Positions 44,049 to 53,225 of a stretch of DNA of 64,000 nucleotides are shown here, in pieces. Made by a program: the position numbers and the translations under genes. The stretch comes from Bacteriovoracaceae bacterium (GTDB lineage Bacteria > Bdellovibrionota > Bacteriovoracia > Bacteriovoracales > Bacteriovoracaceae): NCBI GenBank assembly GCA_003245675.1, contig QKCN01000062.1, positions 1 to 64,000 on the forward strand, in the 5' to 3' direction. Below the pieces are notes generated by a model. It was not told the DNA's origin and searched no databases. It saw only the letters and a program-made list of their open reading frames with translations. Every line of letters begins with the position of its first letter. Position 1 is the first letter of the stretch.

Positions 44049-45748
44049 TGGAACATGGCCTTGGACAAATGCCCATTGTCGGTTTTTCCTTAATCCTTGC
44101 TCTTATTGCAGGGAAGTTAACCAAGCGCCTCCAAATCCCAAAGGTCTCAGGATACATCCTCGTTGGAATTTTACTGGGACCAACTCTTCTCAATATCATC
44201 ACAGAAGAAGCTGCAGACCAACTTTCAACACTCAATGAACTAGCATTTGGAATTATTCTCTTTAATATTGGTGGAGAATTTAACAAGGCCCTATTTAAAA
44301 AAATGACTTCCATCCATCTTAAATACTCATTTGTATTTGGGACTCTAGTTTTTATAACAACTGCACTATTTTGTTTTGCCTTCTCACTTCTGGCTGATTT
44401 GACGTGGATTGATCGCATCGTCATATCTAGCTTGCTGGGCGTTGTGGCTACTGCCGCTGCACCTCCAACAAGTATCTTAGTAATGAAGGAGCTAGAAAGT
44501 GAAGGTCATCTCACCCAGACAGTCACGATCTTCTTAGCCTTAGGTACCATCATGGCCATTACGGTCTCTCATATTTTCACTCTGGGATTCATTGACCTAC
44601 ATATCTGGACAGGCACTCAAACTCCAATGCTTGAGCAAATTTTGGCCATTATATGGACACTCATTGGTTCTTTGTTACTTGGCTCAATTCTAGGTATTAC
44701 ACTAGGCCATTGGGAACAAAGAGAAAAACATGAAAGTGAAATTTTACTCGGTCTTATTGCCGTTATCATTTTGGGAAGCTTTATCGCCAAAAAGCTAGGA
44801 CTAGAGCCTCTACTGGTCAGTATGTTTATGGGACTAGCACTTGTTAATTCCTCTGCCACGGGAAAGTTTGTACACCAGCAAGTCAAAAACTCAGGTTCCA
44901 CAATTTATGCGCTCTTTTTTGTTTTAGCTGGAGCCCATATTAATCTCCGCGAGCAATTTTCAACACTGGGAATTCTTGGATTAGGTTATATCATTTCAAG
45001 GACCCTGAGCATGCCGCTTTCAGCAATCCTTAGCTGTCGCTTTATTAAGGACGAAGACAATAGAGTCACTCGCTTTCTGGGGATCTCAACCTTGAGTCAT
45101 GCGGGTGCAGCTTTGGCAATTGTCATGAAAATCAAAGCTTATCCTGAATCCTCGGCCCAAACGGTTGCCAATGTTGTTCTTTCCTCTATCTTCTTTTTTG
45201 AAATACTAGGACCAATCTCCCTGCGTTATGCCATCTTGAAATCAGGAGAAGCAGGACTGGCCAATCGCATCACCTGTGTAGGGCTCAAAGGAACTGTTAC
45301 CTACCTAGAAATGATTAAAACACTTATGCGCAATCTCAAAATACTCCCATCAATAGAGCAAACGAAAGGGGGATTAAATAGCCTAGGAATTGCGGAATTG
45401 GTCAATCACAAAGTCATGGCCGTTAATGAAAAAGCAACCCTCGAAGAAATTTTGCGGTTTATTCTCAATAATGATCTAGTGATTTACCCAGTCGTCGATA
45501 CTCAATTTAACTACATTGGAATTCTAGACCTCGAAGCGATTGATAATATCAAAAACGACGATATCTTGCGCCGCTTAACTACGGCCGATAAGCTACTATC
45601 TTCTAAAATCTCTCTCAAAGAAAATATGCAAATCAATGAAGCATTGGAAATTTTTAATCGCCATGGTCAAGAAGTTTTACCCGTTACCGCCACGGCAGGA
45701 AATAAACTCATTGGAACCTTACAATACCGACTCTTACTCAATAAATAA
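44048..45748 (+). CDS. CPA2-type cation/proton antiporter with CBS pair
   Basis: 566 aa from ATG 44048; the ORF track begins at a TTG one codon earlier. About 12 TM segments form a Kef/NhaP-like Na+(K+)/H+ exchanger core (QIPKVSGYILVGILLGP, FGIILFNIGGEF). The C-terminal 130 residues are a CBS-domain pair (VMAVNEKATLEEILRFILNN and ISLKENMQINEALEIFNR), which usually binds adenine nucleotides. Location immediately after purA is suggestive, but functional linkage is not shown. Ion specificity cannot be read from the sequence. Confidence 0.9.
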   Translation: MEHGLGQMPIVGFSLILALIAGKLTKRLQIPKVSGYILVGILLGPTLLNIITEEAADQLSTLNELAFGIILFNIGGEFNKALFKKMTSIHLKYSFVFGTLVFITTALFCFAFSLLADLTWIDRIVISSLLGVVATAAAPPTSILVMKELESEGHLTQTVTIFLALGTIMAITVSHIFTLGFIDLHIWTGTQTPMLEQILAIIWTLIGSLLLGSILGITLGHWEQREKHESEILLGLIAVIILGSFIAKKLGLEPLLVSMFMGLALVNSSATGKFVHQQVKNSGSTIYALFFVLAGAHINLREQFSTLGILGLGYIISRTLSMPLSAILSCRFIKDEDNRVTRFLGISTLSHAGAALAIVMKIKAYPESSAQTVANVVLSSIFFFEILGPISLRYAILKSGEAGLANRITCVGLKGTVTYLEMIKTLMRNLKILPSIEQTKGGLNSLGIAELVNHKVMAVNEKATLEEILRFILNNDLVIYPVVDTQFNYIGILDLEAIDNIKNDDILRRLTTADKLLSSKISLKENMQINEALEIFNRHGQEVLPVTATAGNKLIGTLQYRLLLNK

Positions 45749-46405
45749 CTAATTTTTATTAGCCTCAAGCCATTGCCCATTTCCCTTATAAAAATACACT
45801 CGTTTGGTTTTCTTATAAGAAACAGAAACTTCTTGAATTGAGTCCTGATTATAATCCTCAATTTGTACTTTATAATTGCGAAGAACAAAACGCCGAGAAG
45901 GTTTTAAATCTTGCTCAACAAAAAAAGATGGCCCCTTATACATGGAAAAGGTTTTAAAACTATTATAGTCAATTGTTAAAAAATAAAGGCGGCCCGTACC
46001 TTTAAAATTAAGGTAGTCAGTAAATCCCTCATAATAATAAATGAGAAACAAACGCGACATTCCCGAGATTTGATATATATCCATTTTAAAAACACCGCTT
46101 CTTTGTCCTTGAACATCAAAACGATAGGAAAAAATACTTTGATCACCTGTCTTTATTTCTAAACGATCTGTTCCATCTGCCTTATAAAAACTAAAAGACT
46201 CTTTGACCTTATCATCATCCACATCAATCATATAATCAGGTGATTTTATCAAATAACGAGACTCCTTCCAGTCATCTTTGTGATTGTCCTTACTCAGTTC
46301 CTTTGTAAAAATGTCCCTGAAAAAACGTTCATCTTGGGCCCAAAGCTCAGCACCCAAAAAAAAGCAGGCAAAGAAGAGGAATAGAAATAAATTCTTAAAG
46401 CTCAT
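45749..46405 (-). CDS. Exported protein, unknown
   Basis: 218 aa with a long hydrophobic signal peptide (MSFKNLFLFLFFACFFLGAELWA). The mature part is acidic and strand-rich (DYMIDVDDDKVKESFSFYKA, YKVQIEDYNQDSIQEVSVSY), with paired Asp/Asn motifs that loosely recall calcium-binding beta-propeller repeats. No cysteine remains after cleavage. It converges end-to-end on the antiporter gene with no spacer. Function unknown. Confidence 0.7.
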   Translation of the reverse strand: MSFKNLFLFLFFACFFLGAELWAQDERFFRDIFTKELSKDNHKDDWKESRYLIKSPDYMIDVDDDKVKESFSFYKADGTDRLEIKTGDQSIFSYRFDVQGQRSGVFKMDIYQISGMSRLFLIYYYEGFTDYLNFKGTGRLYFLTIDYNSFKTFSMYKGPSFFVEQDLKPSRRFVLRNYKVQIEDYNQDSIQEVSVSYKKTKRVYFYKGNGQWLEANKN

Positions 46406-46479
46406 ATTTTAATTATAAAGCAAAAATGCTAATATAACAGCGATATTTCCAAGCAATACAAAATAGAATTGAGGTAATG

Positions 46480-47190
46480 ATGAAGTATGTGGTCTTTCAC
46501 AATGAGGAGTTTCAACTTAGGGACAGCCAAGAGACAGCTGAGCACCAAACTGTTCAACTAAGTGAGCTTGAAGAAATTCCAGTGATGGCCCTCTTCTATG
46601 AAACCCTACCTGAGGATGACGAAACAATTGCCAAGGCTCAAAAAAGAACCTCATTCCCTTGGTGTCAAAGGTCTCTCATTGAACTAGACGCCTCCTCAGC
46701 AGAACAAGAGATTCTTATCCAAAGAGAAAGAGATCGTTGGATAATGCTCAATACTCTCTCCATTACTGAAAACATCTTTACCATTTGCCAGCATCTCAAA
46801 AAAATTTGGCCGAATCAGCGCATTGAATTTTTTGAAGAATTTTGGTTTTTAATTCAATCTCTCTTAGGGACTCAAGAATTGCGCATTATTTTTAATGATG
46901 CAGAAACAAAAAACGAAAAAAATATCAGCCTCGTTCATACCGCACTATTTGGGCGCAATATTCCTCAAATCAGCAAAGGCAAAGACTCAGATAAAGTCGT
47001 GCTCGATGAATTCCAAAAGTTCTACTCACTCAATACACCTCAAGTTCAAGAGTGGAATGAGCAAAGCAAACAGCTAGTGATCACAGCAGGGATTGACAAA
47101 GGACCAGTACTCATTATGGCCCAAACAGAAAAGTTTAGTCCCCTACAACTTGCGATTCTAAAAGCAATCTTCTCTGGTCTGCAAAACTAA
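46480..47190 (+). CDS. Cytoplasmic protein, unknown
   Basis: About 236 aa from ATG 46480 (GAGG is better placed for the second of two adjacent ATGs; the ORF track uses 46477). No signal peptide or TM. The C-terminal half (QLVITAGIDKGPVLIMAQTEKFSPLQLAILKAIF) could be part of a GAF/sensor-like alpha-beta domain, but no motif supports a call. A good terminator follows and the gene stands alone. Confidence 0.65.
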   Translation: MKYVVFHNEEFQLRDSQETAEHQTVQLSELEEIPVMALFYETLPEDDETIAKAQKRTSFPWCQRSLIELDASSAEQEILIQRERDRWIMLNTLSITENIFTICQHLKKIWPNQRIEFFEEFWFLIQSLLGTQELRIIFNDAETKNEKNISLVHTALFGRNIPQISKGKDSDKVVLDEFQKFYSLNTPQVQEWNEQSKQLVITAGIDKGPVLIMAQTEKFSPLQLAILKAIFSGLQN

Positions 47191-47217
47191 AAAGGAAAGC
47201 CACTTAGGCTTTCCTTT
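47191..47217. terminator. Terminator after the 46480 gene
   Basis: AAAGGAAAGCC and GGCTTTCCTTT form a perfect 11-bp stem with a 5-nt loop. It lies between convergent genes and can work in both directions. Confidence 0.85.
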
Positions 47218-47251
47218 AATATCTGATCGCAACAAGAAATGTCGTTTCAAC

Positions 47252-47590
47252 TTAGCCAAAACGCCCTAGTTTCTTTCCAGCGAGAACATGAAAGTGAGTG
47301 TGAAAAACAGTTTGTCCTGCATCCACGCCCTGATTGGTTACAATACGAAAACCACCTTCATCTAAATTTTGCTCTTGGGCCCATTGGGTTATCCCCTTAA
47401 ACACATCTTGCAATTGCCCAGACTGAGTTTCGCTCAATTCTGAGATATTGGCCGTATGTTCCTTGTGAACAAAAAGAACATGGATAGGGGCCATGGGCGA
47501 AATATCTTTAAAACCAAAAACCTTATCATTTTCAAAAATCTTTTCAGATGGAATTTCTCCAGCAACGATTTTACAAAACAGACAGTCCAT
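47252..47590 (-). CDS. HIT-family nucleotide hydrolase
   Basis: 112 aa from ATG 47590 with AAGGAG upstream; the ORF-track extension of 17 residues overlaps the preceding gene. MDCLFCKIVAGEIPSEKIFE opens it, and HTHFHVLAG is the histidine-triad active site. The size fits the HinT branch, which hydrolyses AMP-lysine or phosphoramidate bonds. It follows the GYF-domain gene by 2 nt, so the two are co-expressed. The cellular substrate is not deducible. Confidence 0.93.
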   Translation of the reverse strand: MDCLFCKIVAGEIPSEKIFENDKVFGFKDISPMAPIHVLFVHKEHTANISELSETQSGQLQDVFKGITQWAQEQNLDEGGFRIVTNQGVDAGQTVFHTHFHVLAGKKLGRFG

Positions 47591-47592
47591 TT

Positions 47593-49053
47593 TTATAACT
47601 CCTTTTCGCGCTTTTGTATTTCTTGCTCCAACTTGGACCAATCAGCTTGCAGTTGATTGGTAAAACTAGCCATTTCTTTTTTCAATCGCGTTTTTTGCCG
47701 CATATTCAACTTAATGATGCTTTCTAAACGATTTATTAAATTAGAAACTTTGCCCGCAATTTTTCGAGATGTATGATCAAGCATCTCAAAAAGAACTTGC
47801 TCGCCTTCTTCAAAAGCCATTTCTTTAATTAAATCCTGATTATTGTCAAAAAACATTTGCGTTAATAGTCTCCCTGCCCCATTTTGATAGCGCATAGTAA
47901 AGACCTTAATCTCATTTTTTACAAGCTTGGCGTTAAAAACATAGGAAAAATCCTTAGCCAGTTGTCCCCATAGGGCCTTCATTGTCTCCATTTTCTGGCG
48001 AACCTGAACAAGATGGCTCTCGAGTAAAGCCTTTTTTTCTTTTTGTTTTTTCAAAATAGCATTATCAAATGCTCTCTGATGGGGAAAACCCAAAAGAACT
48101 GACTCTTGATGTGAAAAGGAAAAATCCTGCATTTTCCAAAAAAGAGAAATAAATAAATTTTCAGCGCCTTCTTTTTCTAAACTTAAGCTGACATGATAAC
48201 GTCCTTTGAGTAGACGATGCCCCTTTTGAAAATCAAAACGAGAAAACTCAAACAGCCCATTTTTTAAAGCGGCACGCGAACTAATTTGAATTTCTTCACC
48301 TTCCAAGTTGTCTTCCGGCAGTGCGGTCAGAGTAAGCACAGCATCTACTGCAAAAGGATAGTTCGTAGCTATATAAAGCCGATCTCCCACTTTTGAAAAA
48401 GCAGAAGCAAAACTTAATTCAAAAACCCTGGACTCTAAAGGTATTTGTGCCGTTTTATAAAGCCGCTCATAATCAGCCTGCCCTAATGAATAAGGACGAT
48501 TAAAATGATGCCATTGCTTCAAATAAAAGAAGCCACCTCCTAAAACAATTAAAACTAAAAGAAAAAATGTAACAATGGAGATGGCCAAAACTTTCATATT
48601 GAGCCGACGAGACTTATTCACTTCTTTTGCCAGCTCTTGAGTAAGGTCAGGTGCATTTTCTTTAGGAAGTGGAGCGAAAATAACCTCTTCCACTTCTCTT
48701 TCAGGAAAAATCACATCATTTTCTAAAAAATCTTTCGATTTGACTTCAGGAACTGGAGGCATTTTTTCTTCTAGCTCCTTCTGCTCCTCTACAGCTTGCT
48801 GCTCTTGCAAAGCCTTTCTAGCGTACTCTTGTTGTCGTTGAATTTCTTGCGCTTTTTCTTCTTCTTGCTGCTTTAGCTTTCTATGATGATTAACCAGCAT
48901 AGAATAAGAAACCCAAGCTTTCATTCCCTCTTTCCAAAGAGCGGTATCATCCTTTACCTTTCGTGCCTGATATTGTTTTTCAATATCATCCCAAGTAAAG
49001 GGTCCCAGATGGGCCTTTTCTTTAAAAATATACCAGACTTTCTTTTCTTTCAT
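47593..49053 (-). CDS. GYF-domain single-pass membrane protein
   Basis: 486 aa from ATG 49053 (AGGACAG upstream); 16 residues of the ORF track are dropped. Residues 4-50 form a GYF_2 domain (VWYIFKEKAHLGPFTWDDIE) that in other proteins binds Pro-rich or membrane partners. A Glu/Gln-rich coiled coil (QQEEEKAQEIQRQQE) follows, then one TM (LAISIVTFFLLVLIVLGGGFFYL), and an envelope-side region of about 300 aa with a terminal coiled coil. No enzyme motif is visible. It is upstream of and coupled to the HIT gene, and divergent from the ureohydrolase gene. Confidence 0.82.
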   Translation of the reverse strand: MKEKKVWYIFKEKAHLGPFTWDDIEKQYQARKVKDDTALWKEGMKAWVSYSMLVNHHRKLKQQEEEKAQEIQRQQEYARKALQEQQAVEEQKELEEKMPPVPEVKSKDFLENDVIFPEREVEEVIFAPLPKENAPDLTQELAKEVNKSRRLNMKVLAISIVTFFLLVLIVLGGGFFYLKQWHHFNRPYSLGQADYERLYKTAQIPLESRVFELSFASAFSKVGDRLYIATNYPFAVDAVLTLTALPEDNLEGEEIQISSRAALKNGLFEFSRFDFQKGHRLLKGRYHVSLSLEKEGAENLFISLFWKMQDFSFSHQESVLLGFPHQRAFDNAILKKQKEKKALLESHLVQVRQKMETMKALWGQLAKDFSYVFNAKLVKNEIKVFTMRYQNGAGRLLTQMFFDNNQDLIKEMAFEEGEQVLFEMLDHTSRKIAGKVSNLINRLESIIKLNMRQKTRLKKEMASFTNQLQADWSKLEQEIQKREKEL

Positions 49054-49111
49054 TTCTGTCCTATATAATCTTTCTAATTGTATATAATTATTATGATACA
49101 AAAGGTTGATA

Positions 49112-50050
49112 ATGAAAAATGTAAAAGCAAATTTACAAGCAAGAAGTCAGCAACGACTAGGATCATTTTTTAAACATACAAGTGAAGAAGTTCAACTACT
49201 CCATGCCCCTTCTGATCTAGGAGTCATTCTCAACGGTGGTCGAAATGGCAGCAAATTTGGCCCATTAAGCCTTGAAAATTGCCTCAAGAGCTTTATTCCC
49301 CTTAATCCAGCTAAAAGCCTAGCCTCACACCAACTCCTCAACCCGAAGCAGGAATACAAAGATACCGATCTTGAAAATTTGGTCAAGGCACACTGCCATG
49401 AGCAGACTACAGAATTAAATGCCCTAAAAGAATTAATGAATACACCATGTTCATTACGCTTACACTTAGGAGGAGGGCATGACCATGCCTACCCTCTGCT
49501 CAAAGCAATTGAAAAATCAAAAAAGGATAAAATTCTTTACCTCAATCTCGATGCCCATTTGGATACTCGGACTGATACTTGGAATAATTCTGGCACCCCC
49601 TTCCGCCAATTTGCCGAAGAAACTCAAGTTCCTTTTGAACTCGTGCAAGTGGGGACAAATCCCTTTTCGAATGCACAAGAAACATTTTCGTCTTTTAAAA
49701 ATCCTCTTTCACAAATGAGAATATTTCCCATCCATTTGTTTGAGAACCTGTCAGAGGTCGACAGCTTACTGCACTATTTGCAACTAAAAAAAGACTATTT
49801 CATCGTAGTTGGTGTTGATTGTGATATTCTAAGTGGCTCCCAGCTCCCTGCTGTTAGTGCGGCCAATGCCCTAGGTCTCCCCTACAAACAAATTCGCAAG
49901 ATTTTAGATTTTTATCGCAATCAGATTGAGCAGGAAGAAAAAATCATCGGGTTCTATGAATACAATCCCGTCTACGACGATATGTCCGCCAGTTCAGCCA
50001 AAAAAATCGCTTATCTTATTTATGAATCAATTTACGGAAGTCAGATTTAG
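49112..50050 (+). CDS. Arginase/agmatinase/formiminoglutamase family hydrolase
   Basis: 312 aa from ATG 49112 with AAAGG six bases upstream; the ORF track begins at TTG 49106. The binuclear-Mn ureohydrolase motifs are present in order: LGGGHDHAYP, LNLDAHLDTR and VGVDCDILSGSQLPAVSA. The last replaces the usual DxDxxDPxxAPGT with a Ser-Gly-Ser variant seen in formiminoglutamase-like members. It should remove urea or a formamide from a guanidino/imino substrate, but which one is open. A strong terminator follows. Confidence 0.88.
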   Translation: MKNVKANLQARSQQRLGSFFKHTSEEVQLLHAPSDLGVILNGGRNGSKFGPLSLENCLKSFIPLNPAKSLASHQLLNPKQEYKDTDLENLVKAHCHEQTTELNALKELMNTPCSLRLHLGGGHDHAYPLLKAIEKSKKDKILYLNLDAHLDTRTDTWNNSGTPFRQFAEETQVPFELVQVGTNPFSNAQETFSSFKNPLSQMRIFPIHLFENLSEVDSLLHYLQLKKDYFIVVGVDCDILSGSQLPAVSAANALGLPYKQIRKILDFYRNQIEQEEKIIGFYEYNPVYDDMSASSAKKIAYLIYESIYGSQI

Positions 50051-50057
50051 GGAATAA

Positions 50058-50104
50058 AAAAAAGCCTATGAAGAATTGGGAGAGACTTCGATAGGCTTTT
50101 TTTT
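50058..50104 (+). terminator. Terminator of the ureohydrolase gene
   Basis: AAAAAGCCTAT and ATAGGCTTTTT pair, with a second GAAG/CTTC stem inside, ending in about ten T. Confidence 0.88.
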
Positions 50105-50441
50105 GAGAGACAAATGCAGAATACGAAAAATTCCTTTCCCCATATCCTACACACACACACCCGACACTACTGCAATGAGCGTGCCAAAAATTGGCTATCC
50201 TTAAACTTTGTCATAACATATATTTTTCAACAAGAAGACGCTTTGTGTCAAGAGCAGGCAGTCATTATTATGACAAACAACCCTAAAAACATAGTCAAAA
50301 ACTTGACGAAATTAAGAAAAAAAACAAAACAGCAAAAATTATTTTCCGTATTTTCATTTTTTCCATAAGACTGTAAAATTACTTACGTTTGATCATTATG
50401 TGTTCAAGTAGTTTTCTAATATCCATGGAAAAGGAGATTTT
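50105..50441. other. Intergenic stretch before pal, no gene seen
   Basis: The 84-aa ORF here has no SD and an improbable composition. The stretch holds a short CA run (ACACACACACCC near 50151). Its AT-rich downstream half probably contains the pal promoter, but I cannot place -35/-10 boxes with confidence. Confidence 0.5.
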
Positions 50442-50939
50442 ATGTTAAAAAAACTAGCACTATCGTTGTCTGTATTACTAACTCTTATGCTTGCCGGATG
50501 TGGCTCTAACGCGAAAAAAGCTGATGATGCAGCTCTTAGCGCTGCCGATGCTATGCCACAATCAGCTTTTGAAGTGAATAGCGATTCTGATTCTATGACT
50601 GCAGGATCTCTTCAAACTGTTCATTTTGCATTTAACTCATCAGCTCTTTCTGATGATACAAGAAATGCATTGGATGCCAATGTTGGCTTCCTTTCAGAAA
50701 ATGCAAATGTTCAAATTCAAGTTGAAGGCCACTGTGATGAAAGAGGAAGTATTCAATACAACCTCGCGCTTGGAGAAAGAAGAGCAAAAGCTGTTCGCGA
50801 TTATCTTATCGCTAAAGGTATTCCTGCCGAAAGAATTACAACTGTTTCTTTTGGAAAAGAAAAACCTCTTGGCTTTGGACATGACGAAATGGCTTGGGGA
50901 AAAAACCGCCGTGCTAACTTTGTAATTACTGCGCTATAA
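50442..50939 (+). CDS. pal: Peptidoglycan-associated lipoprotein Pal
   Basis: 165 aa. The signal peptide ends with lipobox LAGC (Cys21). A short Ala/Asp linker leads to an OmpA-like domain (VHFAFNSSALSDD, IQVEGHCDERGSIQYNLALGERRAKAV) that holds diaminopimelate through its Asp and Arg. Pal anchors the outer membrane to peptidoglycan and works with Tol. No tolQRAB genes lie in the window; pal is followed by a small lipoprotein and a CpoB-like gene. AAGGAG lies before the ATG, and a terminator-like hairpin follows. Confidence 0.95.
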   Translation: MLKKLALSLSVLLTLMLAGCGSNAKKADDAALSAADAMPQSAFEVNSDSDSMTAGSLQTVHFAFNSSALSDDTRNALDANVGFLSENANVQIQVEGHCDERGSIQYNLALGERRAKAVRDYLIAKGIPAERITTVSFGKEKPLGFGHDEMAWGKNRRANFVITAL

Positions 50940-50950
50940 AATAATATTAA

Positions 50951-50977
50951 GGGGGAGCTCACAAGGCTCCCCTTTTT
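50951..50977 (+). terminator. Hairpin after pal
   Basis: GGGGAGC and GCTCCCC form a perfect 7-bp stem followed by TTTTT. It probably ends most pal transcripts before the next two envelope genes. Confidence 0.8.
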
Positions 50978-50995
50978 AATTTTGCGATTAAATCT

Positions 50996-51292
50996 ATGAA
51001 AAACCTACTACTCTCATTTTTACTAATTTTTCTATTTTCATGTGGACTTGCCACTATTAGACCAAAAGAAGAAATGAGTCTTGCGGCTGCTGCTTTTCTT
51101 GCCGCCAAAGAGGTCAATGCCGCGAGCATGGCCCCAACTCTCTACCGCAAAGCTGAAACCTATTTGCTCAAAGCAAAATCATCGTACCGAAAAAAATACT
51201 TCAATAAAGCCAAACAATATGCCATTTTGTGTCGCAAGTTTTCTGAAAAAGCTGAATTTACGGCAATCCGCAAAGCAGCAATGGAACAATAA
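50996..51292 (+). CDS. Small DUF4398-like lipoprotein
   Basis: 98 aa. The leader MKNLLLSFLLIFLFSC gives a lipobox ending in LFSC, so the mature protein has about 83 residues. It is one Ala/Lys-rich helical pair (AAAAFLAAKEVNAA, YRKAETYLLKAKSSYRKKYFNKAKQYA) like DUF4398 envelope lipoproteins, often found near OmpA/Pal genes. No SD is obvious, so coupling to pal or to the next gene is possible. Role in the envelope inferred from context only. Confidence 0.75.
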   Translation: MKNLLLSFLLIFLFSCGLATIRPKEEMSLAAAAFLAAKEVNAASMAPTLYRKAETYLLKAKSSYRKKYFNKAKQYAILCRKFSEKAEFTAIRKAAMEQ

Positions 51293-51332
51293 ATAATATT
51301 TTTACTCTTCTTAATAAATAATGGGGTTCACA

Positions 51333-52133
51333 ATGAAGCTTCAGATTAGTTTAATTCTCTTTTCTCTTACTTTTCTTCTTTCTTCCTGCTTTAAAACAGC
51401 AGAACAAATTGAGCGCGACAAAAAAATTGATCAAGTCATCATCCAGATGAGTGACTCCCAAAGTCTAATCTCTGAGATGACAATCAAAACTCAAGATTTA
51501 CAAACAAAAATTGATAGTATGAAAGGAGAATTGGAAGAGAAAGGCCACAGCTTGGCCCAAACGCAAGAACAATCTCTTGCCCAAATTCAAGAAGATATCA
51601 GTGCTATAAAAAACCAAGTTGAGGCTTTAAAAAAGGAACAAGAGCAATTTAAACAAGAACTTGCTCAAATCAGAGTCGAACAAAAAAATCTCAATACCTT
51701 TACTAAAAAAGTTAATAATATCGTTGATAGACAAGTTCAGCAAAAAACAGAAAACAAGAAAAAAGCGATCTCTGAAGCACTTTTACTCATCGACAAGAAG
51801 AAATACAAAGCTGCAGAAGAAGAGCTTGGCCTTCTCCTAAACGACCAGAAGCTATCAAATGCGGAAAAAAATAAAGTTTACCACGGACTTGGACTCATCC
51901 AACTTCGAACAGGAAAGGCGCAAGATGCAATTGTTTACTTTAGCAAGATCTATACTCGCTGGCCAAAATCATCGCTGGCAGCCTCTTCAATTTTTCATAT
52001 CGGAAAATGTTTACAAGCGTTGCAACAGCAAGATGAAGCTCTTGCTTCCTTTGAGGAAACTCTTCAAAAATATCCTCAAAGCTCTTTTGCCAAAAAAGCA
52101 AAGAATGAAATCGACAAACTTAAGCGACAATAG
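51333..52133 (+). CDS. CpoB/YbgF-like lipoprotein with coiled coil and TPRs
   Basis: 266 aa from ATG 51333, giving a signal peptide with lipobox LSSC; the ORF track starts 12 nt upstream. Residues about 20-130 are a long coiled coil (QTKIDSMKGELEEKGHSLAQ). The last 120 are TPR repeats (KKYKAAEEELGLLL, AQDAIVYFSKIYTRWP, QDEALASFEETLQKYPQS). This is the YbgF/CpoB layout that links peptidoglycan synthesis to Tol-Pal. It differs from E. coli CpoB in being a lipoprotein. It is 12 nt before tsaD. Confidence 0.85.
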   Translation: MKLQISLILFSLTFLLSSCFKTAEQIERDKKIDQVIIQMSDSQSLISEMTIKTQDLQTKIDSMKGELEEKGHSLAQTQEQSLAQIQEDISAIKNQVEALKKEQEQFKQELAQIRVEQKNLNTFTKKVNNIVDRQVQQKTENKKKAISEALLLIDKKKYKAAEEELGLLLNDQKLSNAEKNKVYHGLGLIQLRTGKAQDAIVYFSKIYTRWPKSSLAASSIFHIGKCLQALQQQDEALASFEETLQKYPQSSFAKKAKNEIDKLKRQ

Positions 52134-52145
52134 TAGAAGCAGACT

Positions 52146-53225
52146 ATGATTGTTTTAGGAATTGAAACCAGTTGTGATGATACCTCTATTGCTCTGATAA
52201 AAAAAAATGAGACTGATGGAATGCCTCCTCAAGTTTTGGCCCACCAGTCCTTTTCTCAAGAGACAATTTTGCAAGAATGGGGAGGCGTTGTCCCAGAAAT
52301 TGCTGCGCGCAACCACCTCCTAAAGCTAGTTCCCCTACTCAAAGAAACATTTAAAAAAGCAAATCTCAAACCCAATGAAGTTGACCTTATTGGAGTCACG
52401 ACTCATCCTGGACTGATGGGACCTCTTTTAACTGGTATGAATGCGGCCAAAAGTATTGCCCTTCTCAATCAAAAACCGATGCTTCCCGTAAATCACCTCT
52501 ATGCTCACTTAGAGGCGATCTTCCTCCATGAGGAAATCAGCTACCCCTATCTAGGACTACTTGTCAGTGGTGGTCACAGTATTTATTTTCTCGTCCATAA
52601 TCATAAACATTTTGAAGTATTGGGCTCAACCATTGACGATGCGGCCGGTGAAGCCTTTGACAAAGGCGGAAAACTACTTGGTCTTGGTTACCCTGCGGGA
52701 CGAATTATCGATGATTTGGCCAAAGAAGGTGATTCCAATAAATATAGCTTTCCCATTGGTCTTAAGCATGACAAAAATCCCATGCTTAGCTATTCTGGCG
52801 TAAAAACAGCATTGCGCGTTTTTGTCGATAAAAATCCCCAAGTTAAAGAAGATGCCCAAAACTATATTCTAAAAAAAGCAGAAGCAAGCCAGCTCTTAAA
52901 AGACACCTGTGCCTCTTATCAAGAAGCGATTATCAGCGCCCTGCTTTTAAAGCTAAAGCGAGCTGAAGAAAAAGTCGGCAAAAAGCTACCGCTGGTCGTG
53001 GGAGGAGGAGTTGCCTGCAATAGTGGCCTTCGCAAAAAACTACAAGACAATCATCATGATGTTCACTTTGTGCCTCCACGCTTTTGCACAGACAATGGAG
53101 CGATGATCGCCAATTATGCTCTTCGCCACTGTGAAGATGCGACTGCTTTTCCAGAATGCCTATCGCTCGATGCCAAAAATCGCTTCCTCGATAAAAAGAA
53201 GCTCAACCAAGAGAGAAGCATTTGA
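52146..53225 (+). CDS. tsaD: tRNA threonylcarbamoyladenosine transferase TsaD
   Basis: 359 aa. TsaD transfers the threonylcarbamoyl group to A37 of ANN-decoding tRNAs (t6A). GIETSCDDTSIALI, the iron-binding VNHLYAHLEA (HxxxH), LLVSGGHS and the later VGGGVACNSGLRKK and PRFCTDNGAMIA are all standard. The start is ATG, 12 nt after the CpoB-like gene. Its stop TGA overlaps the TTG start of rsmA, and smpB follows. The three therefore form a translation-related operon. Confidence 0.96.
   Translation: MIVLGIETSCDDTSIALIKKNETDGMPPQVLAHQSFSQETILQEWGGVVPEIAARNHLLKLVPLLKETFKKANLKPNEVDLIGVTTHPGLMGPLLTGMNAAKSIALLNQKPMLPVNHLYAHLEAIFLHEEISYPYLGLLVSGGHSIYFLVHNHKHFEVLGSTIDDAAGEAFDKGGKLLGLGYPAGRIIDDLAKEGDSNKYSFPIGLKHDKNPMLSYSGVKTALRVFVDKNPQVKEDAQNYILKKAEASQLLKDTCASYQEAIISALLLKLKRAEEKVGKKLPLVVGGGVACNSGLRKKLQDNHHDVHFVPPRFCTDNGAMIANYALRHCEDATAFPECLSLDAKNRFLDKKKLNQERSI

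Noticed and set aside
50114-50368. 84-aa plus-strand ORF before pal
   Set aside because: No SD, odd composition (CA-repeat derived His/Thr run), and a tail of Lys/Phe homopolymer. It looks like chance in an AT-rich intergenic region.
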